The translations under genes and the position numbers were made by a program. This document shows positions 42,973 through 52,353 of a stretch of DNA of 64,000 bases, in pieces. Position 1 is the first letter of the stretch. Every line of letters begins with the position of its first letter. The notes below the pieces were generated by a model. That model did no database searches and was not told where the DNA came from. It was given only the letters and a program-made list of their open reading frames with translations. Source of the DNA: Rheinheimera faecalis (GTDB lineage: Bacteria > Pseudomonadota > Gammaproteobacteria > Enterobacterales > Alteromonadaceae). The stretch spans positions 496,001 to 560,000 of the forward strand of contig NZ_JAJOYT010000002.1 in NCBI RefSeq assembly GCF_021290965.1. Direction: 5' to 3'.

Positions 42973-45900
42973 TACTTAGCTCCTGTTGATAAATCAATAT
43001 TGAGGTCTGAGCCGCGCGGTGCTTCGGCTGGGTGTGTAGGTGAGTCGAGCAGATTTAACAGCGATGGAATGATCAGCATCAGCAGCAGGCTGCCAATAGA
43101 CATGCCGCTGACAATCACGATACCTAAGCCTCGGTACAGCTCGCTGCCTTCGCCCGGAATAAAAGCCAGAGGTAGCATGCCTGCAATAGTTGTGGCGGTG
43201 CTGACACTTATAGGTAAGAGCCGATCCTCAAAGGCCCCACGCAGAGCATCCTGAACGGACTGCCCTTGCTGCAGTAGTTGCTGGTAGGTACCGATGTATA
43301 AAATGGAGTTATTAATCACCAGACCAATCAGGATCACAAAGCCAAGCAAGGTCAGTAAATCCAGTGTTACCGGGTAAAATAAGCCATTCACAGCCAGACC
43401 AATAAAGCCGCCTATAGAAGCCACGGGCAGAGTTAGGGTGATTACCAACGCATATTTCATTGATTTAAACGTCAGAAACATCAGGAGCAAGAACACAAAA
43501 AAAGTAAAAGCAAACTGAATTAGCAGGTTATCTATGGCTTCATTCAACATATCTGAAGCGCCACCTATACTGGCTGAGCTAAGATCAGGGTGGGCTTGTT
43601 GGTTAAAATGGTCAGCCAAACTCTGCAATAGCTCAGCCGCATCTCCCATAGGCCAATGATCTGGCACCACAACCATTAACGTTGCTGTGGTCTGAAAATT
43701 AACTTTTCGCAGTTCGGATACAGTAACGTCTGTACGGCTGGTCACCAGCTCCCGGTATGGGATCAACTCGTTGTCTGCATTGATCACGCTGATATTATTC
43801 AGATCAGAAACATGCTCCACACCTTTCATTTTTAAACGAACAGTCTGAATTTTCCCTTCATGTGATAATCGTCCAACATACAGACCATCCCCAGCCATCT
43901 CCAAAGTCGCAAGCACATCAACAAGATCGACTTTTAGCTGGCTTGATTTCTGGTAATCAGGTGATACAGATAAGCGTGGTACATCAAATTCAGGTTTCGG
44001 CAGGATCCGTACATCAGCCCCCGGGATTTGTTCGACAATCCGTTTTTTCAGTATCGCTGCATGTTCGAATAGTCGTTCAACGTTGTTGCCCGCCAGGTCC
44101 ATGGAAATGCTGCGGGCACTCTCCAGTGCACCAAACAAACTCGCCTGATAGGTTACTGAGGCCACTCCAGGCAAATCTTTTAATATTTCGGAGGAAATTA
44201 ATGCTTTGACGGCTTCTGTGTCTTTGCTATGTAAAGCACGCACCCCCAATGCTGTGAAATCCGGTGAAACTGCGACATAATAATTGGCTAAGTGAGGCTC
44301 TTTCTGGCGATGTATATAGGGTTGTAATCGCTCAACTACTGTGTAGCCAATCTCTTTTTCCAGATAGTCAAGGTTGGCGCCTTTGTTGATAATTAAAAGT
44401 GAATCTATGGCATCACGGCGCATCGGTGGTAATAAGTCTATTTTGGGTACTATGGTGCTGAACACCAGTACAACCAGAACCACAATAGCCACCAAAACCA
44501 GCTTACTGCGCTCTCTTGAATGCTGAGCCGCCAGTAGCACGGTGGATATTAGCTCTAACCCCTGATGTTGTTGCCTGACTGGCTTTTCCAGCACATGTGG
44601 AAAATAGATAAAAGCTAAAGGGAAAAAGAAGGTACTGAAAATAAATGATAGCCCGATAGCCACACTGATAGTAAACGCCAGATCCGAAAAAATACGCCCT
44701 TCAAAACTATTCACTAACAACAAGGGTAAAAAGATCACTATGCTGGTTACTACTGATGAAATCAGAGCCGACTGAACTTTTATACAACCAAGAATAATGC
44801 CCTGAACACCTTTGATCCCTTGTTTAAACTGCTTGGTAATACTGTCAAAAATGATAATTGATGAGTCCAGAATAACACCAGTCGCCAACGCTATACCGGC
44901 CAGAGAAATGATATTGAGATTGCGGTTAAACAGGTACATCACGATAAATGTAGCCAGCAGAGTATTAACAATGGAGCAAGAAATCAGCACTGTTGCTGAC
45001 CTGCGGCGGTAAAACCAAAACAAGCAGGCAAAAGCCAGAAAAGTACCTATCACAAGATTAGAAATCACCAGATCCACAGAGCGGTTGATAAACACGGATG
45101 GATCAAAAGATTTCTCTATTTTAATACCATGTTTTTCTAATACTCCCTGATTCAGTTGTTGTATCAGTGTTGAAACTTTTTCCAGCGTGCCTAATAAATT
45201 AGCTTCTGGTGTTTTAAACACATGAATGCCAATAGCCGGGTGATCGTTTTGGATAACAAAATGCTGACGGCGGCTGCGTGTCTGCAGTATATCGGCGACA
45301 TCACTGAGTTTAATTCTGGCACCATCCGCTAACGGCAGTGGGGTTTGTCCCAATGTGAATTTATCTTTTTCACCTTCATACCTTAGCTCATAAGAGGTTT
45401 TTCCTGCACCAATGACTCCTGCTGAAACATTTTTATTTAACGACATAATTTGTTTAATATCGTCAATACGAAGACCATAGCTGGCCAGCTTATCCATATC
45501 CACTACGACATGCAGTTCCTGTTCTGACGCAAGAGATAATTTGGCATGGGACACCCCGTCAATCTGCATCAGCTTGTTCAGCACTTCTGTTTCAAGCAGT
45601 TCCTCGTATTCATCAATTTCCATCTGATTGTTGTTTGTGTTCTGTGCAAACATAAAAACCAGAGTCTGTTCCGATCCGCTGCGCTCGATGATAGTGGGCA
45701 AAGCATCTTCAGGTTTACTGCGAACCATGGATAAACGCTGTTGCACATCCATAAAGGCTCTGTCTATATTGGTATTGAAATCAAATGTCAGTTCAATTTC
45801 AGCTCTGCCTCTATATGCTTTTGAAATCACCTGATGGAGATTGGATATGCCTTTCAGTGCTCTTTCCTGTGGTGTAATAAGGTAATCCTGAATTTCCTGC

Positions 45901-46064
45901 GCTGAAGCAGAAGACCACTGAGTCGTTATCTTCAGTACTGGTTTATCAATATCAGGTAATAATGCAACAGGCAGATGGATAAAGGCGGCAACGCCTGCCA
46001 TCAGAATCAAAGCTAGCGACAAAACGCCATAGAAAGGTCTGTTAAACCAAGCATTTAACAACAT
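42972..46064 (-). CDS. RND-family efflux permease
   Basis: 1030 residues, full AcrB-like length with 12 membrane segments and two large periplasmic loops. Opens MLLNAWFNRPFYGVLSLALI; TM4 motif LATGVILDSSIIIFDS and TM10-11 motif GLVINNSILYIG are of the broad HAE/MMPL-like type, not close to AcrB itself. Probably exports the cluster product or gives self-protection. GGAA before ATG; overlaps the adaptor gene. Confidence 0.92.
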   Translation of the reverse strand: MLLNAWFNRPFYGVLSLALILMAGVAAFIHLPVALLPDIDKPVLKITTQWSSASAQEIQDYLITPQERALKGISNLHQVISKAYRGRAEIELTFDFNTNIDRAFMDVQQRLSMVRSKPEDALPTIIERSGSEQTLVFMFAQNTNNNQMEIDEYEELLETEVLNKLMQIDGVSHAKLSLASEQELHVVVDMDKLASYGLRIDDIKQIMSLNKNVSAGVIGAGKTSYELRYEGEKDKFTLGQTPLPLADGARIKLSDVADILQTRSRRQHFVIQNDHPAIGIHVFKTPEANLLGTLEKVSTLIQQLNQGVLEKHGIKIEKSFDPSVFINRSVDLVISNLVIGTFLAFACLFWFYRRRSATVLISCSIVNTLLATFIVMYLFNRNLNIISLAGIALATGVILDSSIIIFDSITKQFKQGIKGVQGIILGCIKVQSALISSVVTSIVIFLPLLLVNSFEGRIFSDLAFTISVAIGLSFIFSTFFFPLAFIYFPHVLEKPVRQQHQGLELISTVLLAAQHSRERSKLVLVAIVVLVVLVFSTIVPKIDLLPPMRRDAIDSLLIINKGANLDYLEKEIGYTVVERLQPYIHRQKEPHLANYYVAVSPDFTALGVRALHSKDTEAVKALISSEILKDLPGVASVTYQASLFGALESARSISMDLAGNNVERLFEHAAILKKRIVEQIPGADVRILPKPEFDVPRLSVSPDYQKSSQLKVDLVDVLATLEMAGDGLYVGRLSHEGKIQTVRLKMKGVEHVSDLNNISVINADNELIPYRELVTSRTDVTVSELRKVNFQTTATLMVVVPDHWPMGDAAELLQSLADHFNQQAHPDLSSASIGGASDMLNEAIDNLLIQFAFTFFVFLLLMFLTFKSMKYALVITLTLPVASIGGFIGLAVNGLFYPVTLDLLTLLGFVILIGLVINNSILYIGTYQQLLQQGQSVQDALRGAFEDRLLPISVSTATTIAGMLPLAFIPGEGSELYRGLGIVIVSGMSIGSLLLMLIIPSLLNLLDSPTHPAEAPRGSDLNIDLSTGAK

Positions 46065-46082
46065 AACTGAATTCCTTAAGTG

Positions 46083-47282
46083 TCAGGTGCTGGAGGTTGC
46101 GGGTGACAGTGATTTTCGATTGTGCAGGGTAAGCAACAACATCAGAACAGCAGCAGAAACTGCGGTAATCACAGTAGTGCACAGGAGCATGGGCTGATAG
46201 CCGAGGCTGTTGCCAAATAGATAGATGGCAAGACCGGAGAGCGGAACAGAAGAGATGTTCAACAGCGAAAAAGCACCCATTACTATGCCAAAATCTGCTT
46301 TTGGAATAATTTGCGCTCTTAATGTTCTGTTGTAGACGTTATACACAGTGATCGCGGACAACATTGCGATATAAGCCGCTACATAGGACGCAAAAGAAGA
46401 TAAAAAAGTCAGTGCTATAGCTGCGATAAAACAACCTGTCAGGCCACCAACACCGAAGTGGATCAATTGGTATTTTTTTAGCATTGCAGGAACCAGAGCC
46501 ATTGCCAGTAAAGCAACAACACCACCAGCACTGTTCAGGTAGCCGTAATATTGTTCTGGCATTGCAAAAATATCAGTTACCACAGCTGCATTTAACCCCA
46601 TGACCACACTGGCTAAAAAATTTACAGTACAGTTCAATAAAACCAGATACATCAGTACCTGATTGGAGAGCAACAACTTAAATCCTCGGACTGTTTGTTG
46701 CAGCGGACCTATATTTTTGAGATTACGTTTGATTGCGATGATGCGTTTTGTACACAGCAGAGGAAAGGCAAAAGACAGAGCGGCTAAAAGCACCAAGGTC
46801 TCTTTTTCCAGAAATAAAACACAAAGTGATGCCAGCACTGGACCAAACAACATACTGCTGATTTCAGCACTTTGAATTACGGCCTGAAATTTAGCCAGGG
46901 TGTCGCCTTCAGTATTTTCAGCGACCAGGGTTTCAGTTGAAACTCTGGCGCTCGCAAGAAAGAATGAGGCAATAGCGGCCAGTATAGTCAGAATATAAAT
47001 CCCTTGAGCCGGATACCATTGCAAAGCAGAAAACGCTAATAAACAGGCCAATGCACGCATGCCATTGGCAATTTGAAAAGTGCGGATTGCTGAAATTTTA
47101 TCGACCCAATACCCGGCTAAAGGGAACGCGATTAATGCAGGTGTCCACTCAATAAACAGCAATAAACCCAGCTGACCTATGTCTCTGGTATCCAGAAAGA
47201 CATAAAGTGGGATCACAAACAACAGGATTTGGCCACCGATAAAAAACGAAAAAACACCCGCACTAAAACGCAAATGGTTCAT
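46083..47282 (-). CDS. MFS transporter, EntS-like
   Basis: 399 residues, 12 membrane segments, of the EntS/MFS_3 type (WTPALIAFPLAGYWVDKIS is the loop 2-3 motif). Second exporter of the cluster, comparable in role to BacE, which gives bacilysin self-resistance. AGGA before ATG at 47282; the reading frame ends 18 bases before the permease start. Confidence 0.85.
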   Translation of the reverse strand: MNHLRFSAGVFSFFIGGQILLFVIPLYVFLDTRDIGQLGLLLFIEWTPALIAFPLAGYWVDKISAIRTFQIANGMRALACLLAFSALQWYPAQGIYILTILAAIASFFLASARVSTETLVAENTEGDTLAKFQAVIQSAEISSMLFGPVLASLCVLFLEKETLVLLAALSFAFPLLCTKRIIAIKRNLKNIGPLQQTVRGFKLLLSNQVLMYLVLLNCTVNFLASVVMGLNAAVVTDIFAMPEQYYGYLNSAGGVVALLAMALVPAMLKKYQLIHFGVGGLTGCFIAAIALTFLSSFASYVAAYIAMLSAITVYNVYNRTLRAQIIPKADFGIVMGAFSLLNISSVPLSGLAIYLFGNSLGYQPMLLCTTVITAVSAAVLMLLLTLHNRKSLSPATSST

Positions 47283-47291
47283 TGCCAATTC

Positions 47292-48602
47292 CTACTGGTA
47301 ACTCAATTCAAATATGGGCTCACAGACTTTGGCCAACTGCACCACTTCTTCTTCTCTGGTTGTACGTGAAATTTGCCAGACCCCTTCAGCCGCAAAAATT
47401 TCCCGGTTAGAATTTGGCGTTGCCATCTTTTCTTTCATGTGGATCAAAAAGGTTTTTGGTTCCAGCTCGCAGTGTTTTTTCTCAACGGTTTTAATAACTT
47501 TGCCTGATTCTGCGTAATAGATCTGGATGTAGCTGGATACCGGAGAATGTTCAGAGCTGTACTCCAGGCGCTCCAGTAAAGCCTTTAATGCCATTTTTTG
47601 TTCTGCACTTTTGACCAGCATCAATTGAACCCATAGGGTCAGCATGGAATATCCCTGAGTCACAATCTCCACACTGTGATTGATCAATGAACCACCCATT
47701 CGAGGATTAATCTCAATAAAATCAAAATGCTTAGCGGTTAAGTCATAGCGGCCTTCAATGTGGAACACTCCATTTTCAAGCCCAAGAACCTGCATGGCTT
47801 CAGCAATTTTTGCTCTGGCAAGTGACCAGTGTTGTGTTATTGGAGCTATGGGGGGACTTAGAAACGCGGTTTCAAGCACTGAGAATGCCAGATTCTTCAG
47901 ACCTACTTTTTCATGGATTGCCATTAGGTAAACCTGCCCCTCCAACAAAACGACTTCGTAACTAAATTCCTGACCAGTCACAAAACCTTCGGCCACGAAA
48001 TCATAGTTTCCAAGAAACATACTTGAAAACTGCGCATCAGCTTTCATCGCTTGTTGCTGTTCTACAATGAAATCCCAGGTAATTTCGTCACTTAATGGAA
48101 AAGAGCTAAAAGATGCAGCGCCACGGCGGGGTTTTATAAATAAGGTTTTGTTCTCGTTCTTGCATTGCTGAAAGCGAGCCTTATTCAGTAAAACTGACTC
48201 AATCTGGCTGATTCCCGCGTCAAACAGTTCCTTACGAAACGAGTATTTATCGAGGGTTTTGGCTATAGAGCTGACAGAAGAGTCTAGTGCATTGCAGTTG
48301 CTGTTCACCTCAGCCATTAACAATCTGTAGCCTTCGTAGGTGGCAATACAACTTATCAAATCGATGTTTCTGGATTTGAGCAGAGCCAAAGCTGTATCCA
48401 CATCACTTTGCTGTAACGCAGTGTGCTCAGAGACGCACACATGTTCAGTCAGGCCTGAGATCAACTCGATCCGGTCCGGGTTTTGTGGTTTGGACGTCAA
48501 AATACAAAGACCCAAACCGGCTTCTTTCACTAACGTGCTGATCTCCTCAACAAAGGAAAAACCTTGGTGGACCAGTAGCATGATCGCTTTACTTGTTGTC
48601 AT
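47292..48602 (-). CDS. ATP-grasp ligase (cluster ligase A)
   Basis: 436 residues and the first gene of the operon. ATP-grasp features: YSFRKELFDAGI, KTLFIKPRRGAASFSS, FVAEGFVTGQEFSYEVVL and FHIEGRYDLTAKHFDFIEINPRMGGSLI. Resembles carboxylate-amine ligases of the BtrJ/carnosine-synthase kind in general outline. Likely adds a second residue, or a non-amino-acid acid, to the product; three ligases suggest more than one bond. GAG-containing weak ribosome site at ATG 48602. Confidence 0.83.
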   Translation of the reverse strand: MTTSKAIMLLVHQGFSFVEEISTLVKEAGLGLCILTSKPQNPDRIELISGLTEHVCVSEHTALQQSDVDTALALLKSRNIDLISCIATYEGYRLLMAEVNSNCNALDSSVSSIAKTLDKYSFRKELFDAGISQIESVLLNKARFQQCKNENKTLFIKPRRGAASFSSFPLSDEITWDFIVEQQQAMKADAQFSSMFLGNYDFVAEGFVTGQEFSYEVVLLEGQVYLMAIHEKVGLKNLAFSVLETAFLSPPIAPITQHWSLARAKIAEAMQVLGLENGVFHIEGRYDLTAKHFDFIEINPRMGGSLINHSVEIVTQGYSMLTLWVQLMLVKSAEQKMALKALLERLEYSSEHSPVSSYIQIYYAESGKVIKTVEKKHCELEPKTFLIHMKEKMATPNSNREIFAAEGVWQISRTTREEEVVQLAKVCEPIFELSYQ

Positions 48603-48656
48603 TGTGTGAACTCATCGTTTGTTTGATCCAAAGGCCAGATAATTGGTCTAAAGCAA

Positions 48657-48696
48657 TTCGCTACAAATTCAATAGCGCTATCAAAAGAGTAGCGAA
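48657..48696. promoter_or_regulatory. Nested palindromes, candidate operator of the gene cluster
   Basis: TTCGCTAC (48657-48664) and GTAGCGAA (48689-48696) form an 8-base inverted repeat; exactly between them is ATAGCGCTAT (48672-48681), a perfect 10-base palindrome. All share the TAGCG core, so there are four half-sites in 40 bases. Located 55 bases before the first cluster gene. HxlR regulators bind inverted repeats, so the upstream HxlR protein is the obvious candidate. Confidence 0.6.
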
Positions 48697-48889
48697 TGCT
48701 AGCATTGGTAATTTGAGTTGGCAATTGGTTAACAGTGTAATTTCAAAAAAATAACAAAAAAAATCTTAATGGGTAAAATTTAGGTGTAATAGGTACTTGA
48801 GTGTGGTCAGCATATCAGTGGTAATTTGTAGTGCAGAGAGGGAGGGGAAGAGGTTGTGGGACGTAATACTACAAAACAGGGGCAAATGA

Positions 48890-49243
48890 TTAATCAGTGC
48901 CCTTCGCTGGTTCAATCTGCAATAATTCAGCCCATTGCTGGGACCAATCCCTGAGGGGATCCAGTGCTTTGACTAACTCCTGAGCTATCTGGGTTAATTC
49001 ATATCCAGCGTCAGTGGTCAGCACAAGCTGAGCCTCTTTGAGTTGTTTGATTCTGGTGTTCAGCATCGAAGGAGCGACCTGGCCACAAGCCTGTTGTAGT
49101 TGTCTAAAGCTCATAGGGTTTTTACTTAATTGCCACAAGATCCTCATATTCCACTTTTGACCTAACAGATCAAACGTAGCCATAATGGGAATGCCCGAGT
49201 TGGAACCCCTTACAGGCTGATTAGGTAATATTTGCTTAGGCAT
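48890..49243 (-). CDS. HxlR-family transcriptional regulator
   Basis: 117-residue winged-helix protein: LLGQKWNMRILWQLSKNPMSFRQLQQA and LNTRIKQLKEAQLV are the HxlR signatures. Cytosolic DNA-binding dimer. It lies 287 bases before the cluster, same strand, with the palindromes in between, so it likely controls the cluster. ATG at 49243 preferred; TTG three codons upstream possible. HxlR members often sense redox or electrophiles. Confidence 0.88.
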   Translation of the reverse strand: MPKQILPNQPVRGSNSGIPIMATFDLLGQKWNMRILWQLSKNPMSFRQLQQACGQVAPSMLNTRIKQLKEAQLVLTTDAGYELTQIAQELVKALDPLRDWSQQWAELLQIEPAKGTD

Positions 49244-49453
49244 CAAATTCAAACTTATGTTAGTAATAATATGGTGTTATGTTAACATCTTTGTCAGTTG
49301 TCAGGCTACCCGAAAGGTCCCTGTTGCATACTGCAAACTAAAGCTACTCCACTAAAAGTTTGCATCGTATTGAGTTTAAATAAGGTGTGCGGATAAAGTT
49401 TTCGCGAGCACCTTAATGAGTAGAATGTTTATGCATATGTAACGCAGAAGACA

Positions 49454-49753
49454 TCAACTGCCTGACTGGGTAAGAATCTGCGTATAATCTTTAGAAGCCA
49501 TCACAGGAATAAACTCTATAATTGAATAACTTACTGCACCACTTTTGATAAATGGATCTGAATCTAAAACTTGCTTCAATTCTTCCTCACTTGCATGTTG
49601 TGAAATAAGCACTCCTCCAGTCCTTGGCACCTTTCGTCCACCAAAAATGAGCTTATTTGATTGATATTCTTGCTCAAGGTAGTTTTTGTGCTGAATGGTT
49701 AACTCTGCCGTGATTTTTTCCATATCGGTAAAAGTCATATCTACTAGGAACAT
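49454..49753 (-). CDS. YciI-like (YCII-related) protein
   Basis: 99 residues, ferredoxin-like dimeric fold. IQHKNYLEQEYQSNKLIFGGRKVPRTGGVLI includes the conserved His and the family 'G...P..G' pattern, and DPFIKSGAVSYSIIEF is the second half. Function of the family is not settled. ATG at 49753 with GAGA upstream. Confidence 0.78.
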   Translation of the reverse strand: MFLVDMTFTDMEKITAELTIQHKNYLEQEYQSNKLIFGGRKVPRTGGVLISQHASEEELKQVLDSDPFIKSGAVSYSIIEFIPVMASKDYTQILTQSGS

Positions 49754-50670
49754 AGTTTCTCGCTTTTTTGATAGTACATGTCTGCTACTAATTAGATAGC
49801 GGAGTGTAAAGATACTTCTTTCGAAGCGCAACAGATAATCGTCCAAAAGCTTGATGAGATCGCCGTTGGTTCACTGTTTTGTGGTCCGGACTCCACCGCC
49901 TGGTCTTGGGAAACGCAATTGAGCCAAAGACACTTTATGCATGGAGGCTATTTGAACATGAACAAACCAATCACATTAATTTCTGATGAACAAATTAGCA
50001 GATGTTTTTTTGATGTTGGTACTTATTGTTTTGTTGTGATTACTTAGTTGAATAAACAATCTGCTAACATATCTGATATATAAGAGTTAGGCATTTATTG
50101 AAGACATATGAGTGAAAATGTCCCGATTATTGTTGCACCAGGATTCTACAATTTTACAGGTTTTTTTACAGACTATACGACTGACTTTCATAAATTAATC
50201 TCTTCTTATAAAACATGATCAGCACAGGTAAATGTTGACAGAAAGCAGCGTACTGCGGTTTTTTTGGCTGAAGTCGCATGTGCTTGTGAGTTGCAAGAAA
50301 GAATTGCTCCATTGAATAAGCCCGATTCAGCACCTCGTGGACAAATGATGGTTTCATTCTGGCATCTATTGCATGGAAGCAAAGATTTCATCAGCAAAGC
50401 TCTTTTATTGTGTAACAAAGCTACACTTTGAAGTTTTTTATTATACAAATGATTAACAATGAATGGGAAAGTATCAAATAGAACATTCAAGACACCACAG
50501 TGTCCGTGAGGTTATACTTAGTACGACTGCAGGGCGAATAACCTGTTTACTGAAATACAATAAATCACAACAGAATATCTCCCAGGCTATTTCATCGATA
50601 GCTTGTTTAACTGAACCAGAGTTACTTCACTTGGGGGAGGTGTAGAGTTGTTGAGTTTTAAGGTGACTTT
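49754..50670. other. Gene-poor 0.9 kb stretch
   Basis: No intact gene I can support. It contains a broken reading frame (50108-50431, listed separately) and a 29-codon frame MNKPITLISDEQISRCFFDV... at 49958 preceded by GGAGG, which is too short to assign. A 60-codon frame at 50463 lacks a ribosome site. The base pattern is AT-rich and unlike the flanks; it may be decayed imported DNA. Confidence 0.5.
50108..50431 (+). pseudogene. Reading frame with an in-frame TGA, probable remnant
   Basis: ATG at 50108 opens MSENVPIIVAPGFYNFTGFF, which resembles the start of alpha/beta hydrolases of the RBBP9/YqiA kind, then TGA at 50216. The same frame continues 70 codons (VNVDRKQRTAVFLAEVAC..., then GQMMVSFWHLLHG) to a TGA at 50429. 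The second part does not look like a hydrolase to me. Either a decayed gene, or two unrelated frames that happen to align. Confidence 0.35.
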
Positions 50671-52347
50671 ATGAAATTGACGTTAGTTTTTGCTTTGTCT
50701 TTCCTGTTTGCTTTGACAGGCTGTCAAAGTACACAAACCTCGGACCCTGCGGCTTTAGCACAACCAAAAGCCAGTGCTAAAGCTATTGAAGCTCATATGA
50801 TGTTTTTAGGCGATGACAGCCTGGAAGGTCGTGATACCGGTAGTCGTGGTCATCAAATTGCCTCTAATTATATTGCTACACAGCTGGCGGCTTTAGGTTT
50901 AGAACCAGCAGGCGAGCAGGGTTATTTCCAATCTGTACCTATGCGCAAAGCCTTGCTGGTGCAAAGCAGCGCTAAAATGTCGCTGGCTAAAGCTGGCAAA
51001 ACCACAAACTTTGATTATCCAAAACAGTTTTTCACTGGTCCCAGTACTTTGCATGCCAAAGCGGACGTGACGGCACCTTTAGTCTTTGTTGGTTATGGTC
51101 TGGTCTCGAAAGAATTTAATCTGGACGATTACGCCAATCTGGATGTCAAAGGCAAAATAGTAGTGATGCTGAGTGGCCGCCCTAAGTCGTTGCCGAGCGA
51201 AGAAGCTGCACATATCCAAAGTTTAAAAGCAGAAAACGCAGCTGAACGTGGTGCTGTAGGTGTGATTACTTTGCACACGCCTTCAGAAGAAAAAGTACGG
51301 CCTTATGCCAACAGTCTGATGTATCTGACCAGCCCTCGTATGCGCTGGTTACACAAAGACGGTAAAGCTGAAGGTGAATTTGAGTCTTTAACAGGTTCAG
51401 CTTATCTACACCCTGATGCCGCTAAAGTATTATTCGAAGGCGCCAGTCGTTCTCTGGACGATATTTTTGCTGATTTAGCCGCAGAAAAAGTGCCAGCAGG
51501 TTTTGCGTTAGAGGGCACAGTCAATTTAAAACGTGAATCCACTATGGAAGATATCACCAGCCCGAACGTGGCTGCGGTATTACCTGGTTCTGATCCGGTG
51601 CTTAAAGATGAATATGTGGTGGTGACAGCGCACTCGGATCATATTGGCTTTTCCAACGATGTACGTAGCAAAGATAAAATCAATAACGGCTTTATGGATA
51701 ACGCCGCTGGTGTCAGCATTATGCTGGAAACCGCCCGTTTATTTGCTCAGCAGGCAGAACGGCCAAAACGTTCTCTGTTATTTGTCGCTGTGACTGGGGA
51801 AGAAAAAGGTTTATTGGGCGCTGACTATTTTGCTCATTACCCAACCCGTCCTATCGACAAGCTGGTGGCGAACGTCAATATCGATATGCCGGTATTGTTG
51901 TATCCTTTTGCTGACATAGTGGCATTTGGTGCTAACCATTCCAGTTTAGGCGCTACAGTCGATACAGCTGCAGCTGCTGTGGGTATTACCCAAAGCCCGG
52001 ACCCTATGCCAGAACAGGCTATTTTTACCCGTTCAGACCACTACACTTTAGTGCAAAAAGGCGTGCCTTCAGTATTTCTGATGACAGGTTTTACCTCTAA
52101 AGATCCAAAGCAAAAAGGCGGCGAAGTCTGGGGTAAGTTTTTTGCCAAGCATTACCACAAGCCGACTGATGACAAGGCGGGTTTAACTGCTGACTTTGGT
52201 GCTATACGTTACGATGCAGGTGCCACTTTTGCTGACATCAATTATGGCATTACCACTGAAGTGGCGAATAATCCACAGCGTCCAGTCTGGTTAAAAGACA
52301 GCTTCTTTGGCAAGATTTTTGGCAAAGACTACAACAAACAGAAGTAG
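50671..52347 (+). CDS. M28-family metallopeptidase lipoprotein with PA domain
   Basis: 558 residues. Lipoprotein signal (FLFALTGC, Cys18). PA insert around 140-250 (VFVGYGLV, DYANLDVKGKIVVML), then the M28 di-zinc catalytic set: TAHSDHIG, FMDNAAGVS, VTGEEKGLLGADY, NIDMPV and HYHKPTDD. Aminopeptidase or carboxypeptidase acting in the periplasm. ATG with TTAAGGTG. The paired hairpins of site 2 follow. Confidence 0.92.
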   Translation: MKLTLVFALSFLFALTGCQSTQTSDPAALAQPKASAKAIEAHMMFLGDDSLEGRDTGSRGHQIASNYIATQLAALGLEPAGEQGYFQSVPMRKALLVQSSAKMSLAKAGKTTNFDYPKQFFTGPSTLHAKADVTAPLVFVGYGLVSKEFNLDDYANLDVKGKIVVMLSGRPKSLPSEEAAHIQSLKAENAAERGAVGVITLHTPSEEKVRPYANSLMYLTSPRMRWLHKDGKAEGEFESLTGSAYLHPDAAKVLFEGASRSLDDIFADLAAEKVPAGFALEGTVNLKRESTMEDITSPNVAAVLPGSDPVLKDEYVVVTAHSDHIGFSNDVRSKDKINNGFMDNAAGVSIMLETARLFAQQAERPKRSLLFVAVTGEEKGLLGADYFAHYPTRPIDKLVANVNIDMPVLLYPFADIVAFGANHSSLGATVDTAAAAVGITQSPDPMPEQAIFTRSDHYTLVQKGVPSVFLMTGFTSKDPKQKGGEVWGKFFAKHYHKPTDDKAGLTADFGAIRYDAGATFADINYGITTEVANNPQRPVWLKDSFFGKIFGKDYNKQK

Positions 52348-52353
52348 GCTAGT

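Noticed and set aside
33492-48602. NRPS or PKS cluster
   Set aside because: No adenylation, condensation, carrier or ketosynthase domains; bond formation must rely on the ATP-grasp proteins.
50216-50218. Selenocysteine codon
   Set aside because: No bacterial SECIS-like stem directly after the TGA, and the surrounding frame has no known selenoprotein features.
50463-50645. A 60-codon frame before the M28 peptidase gene
   Set aside because: No ribosome site, no recognisable sequence; could be remnant DNA.
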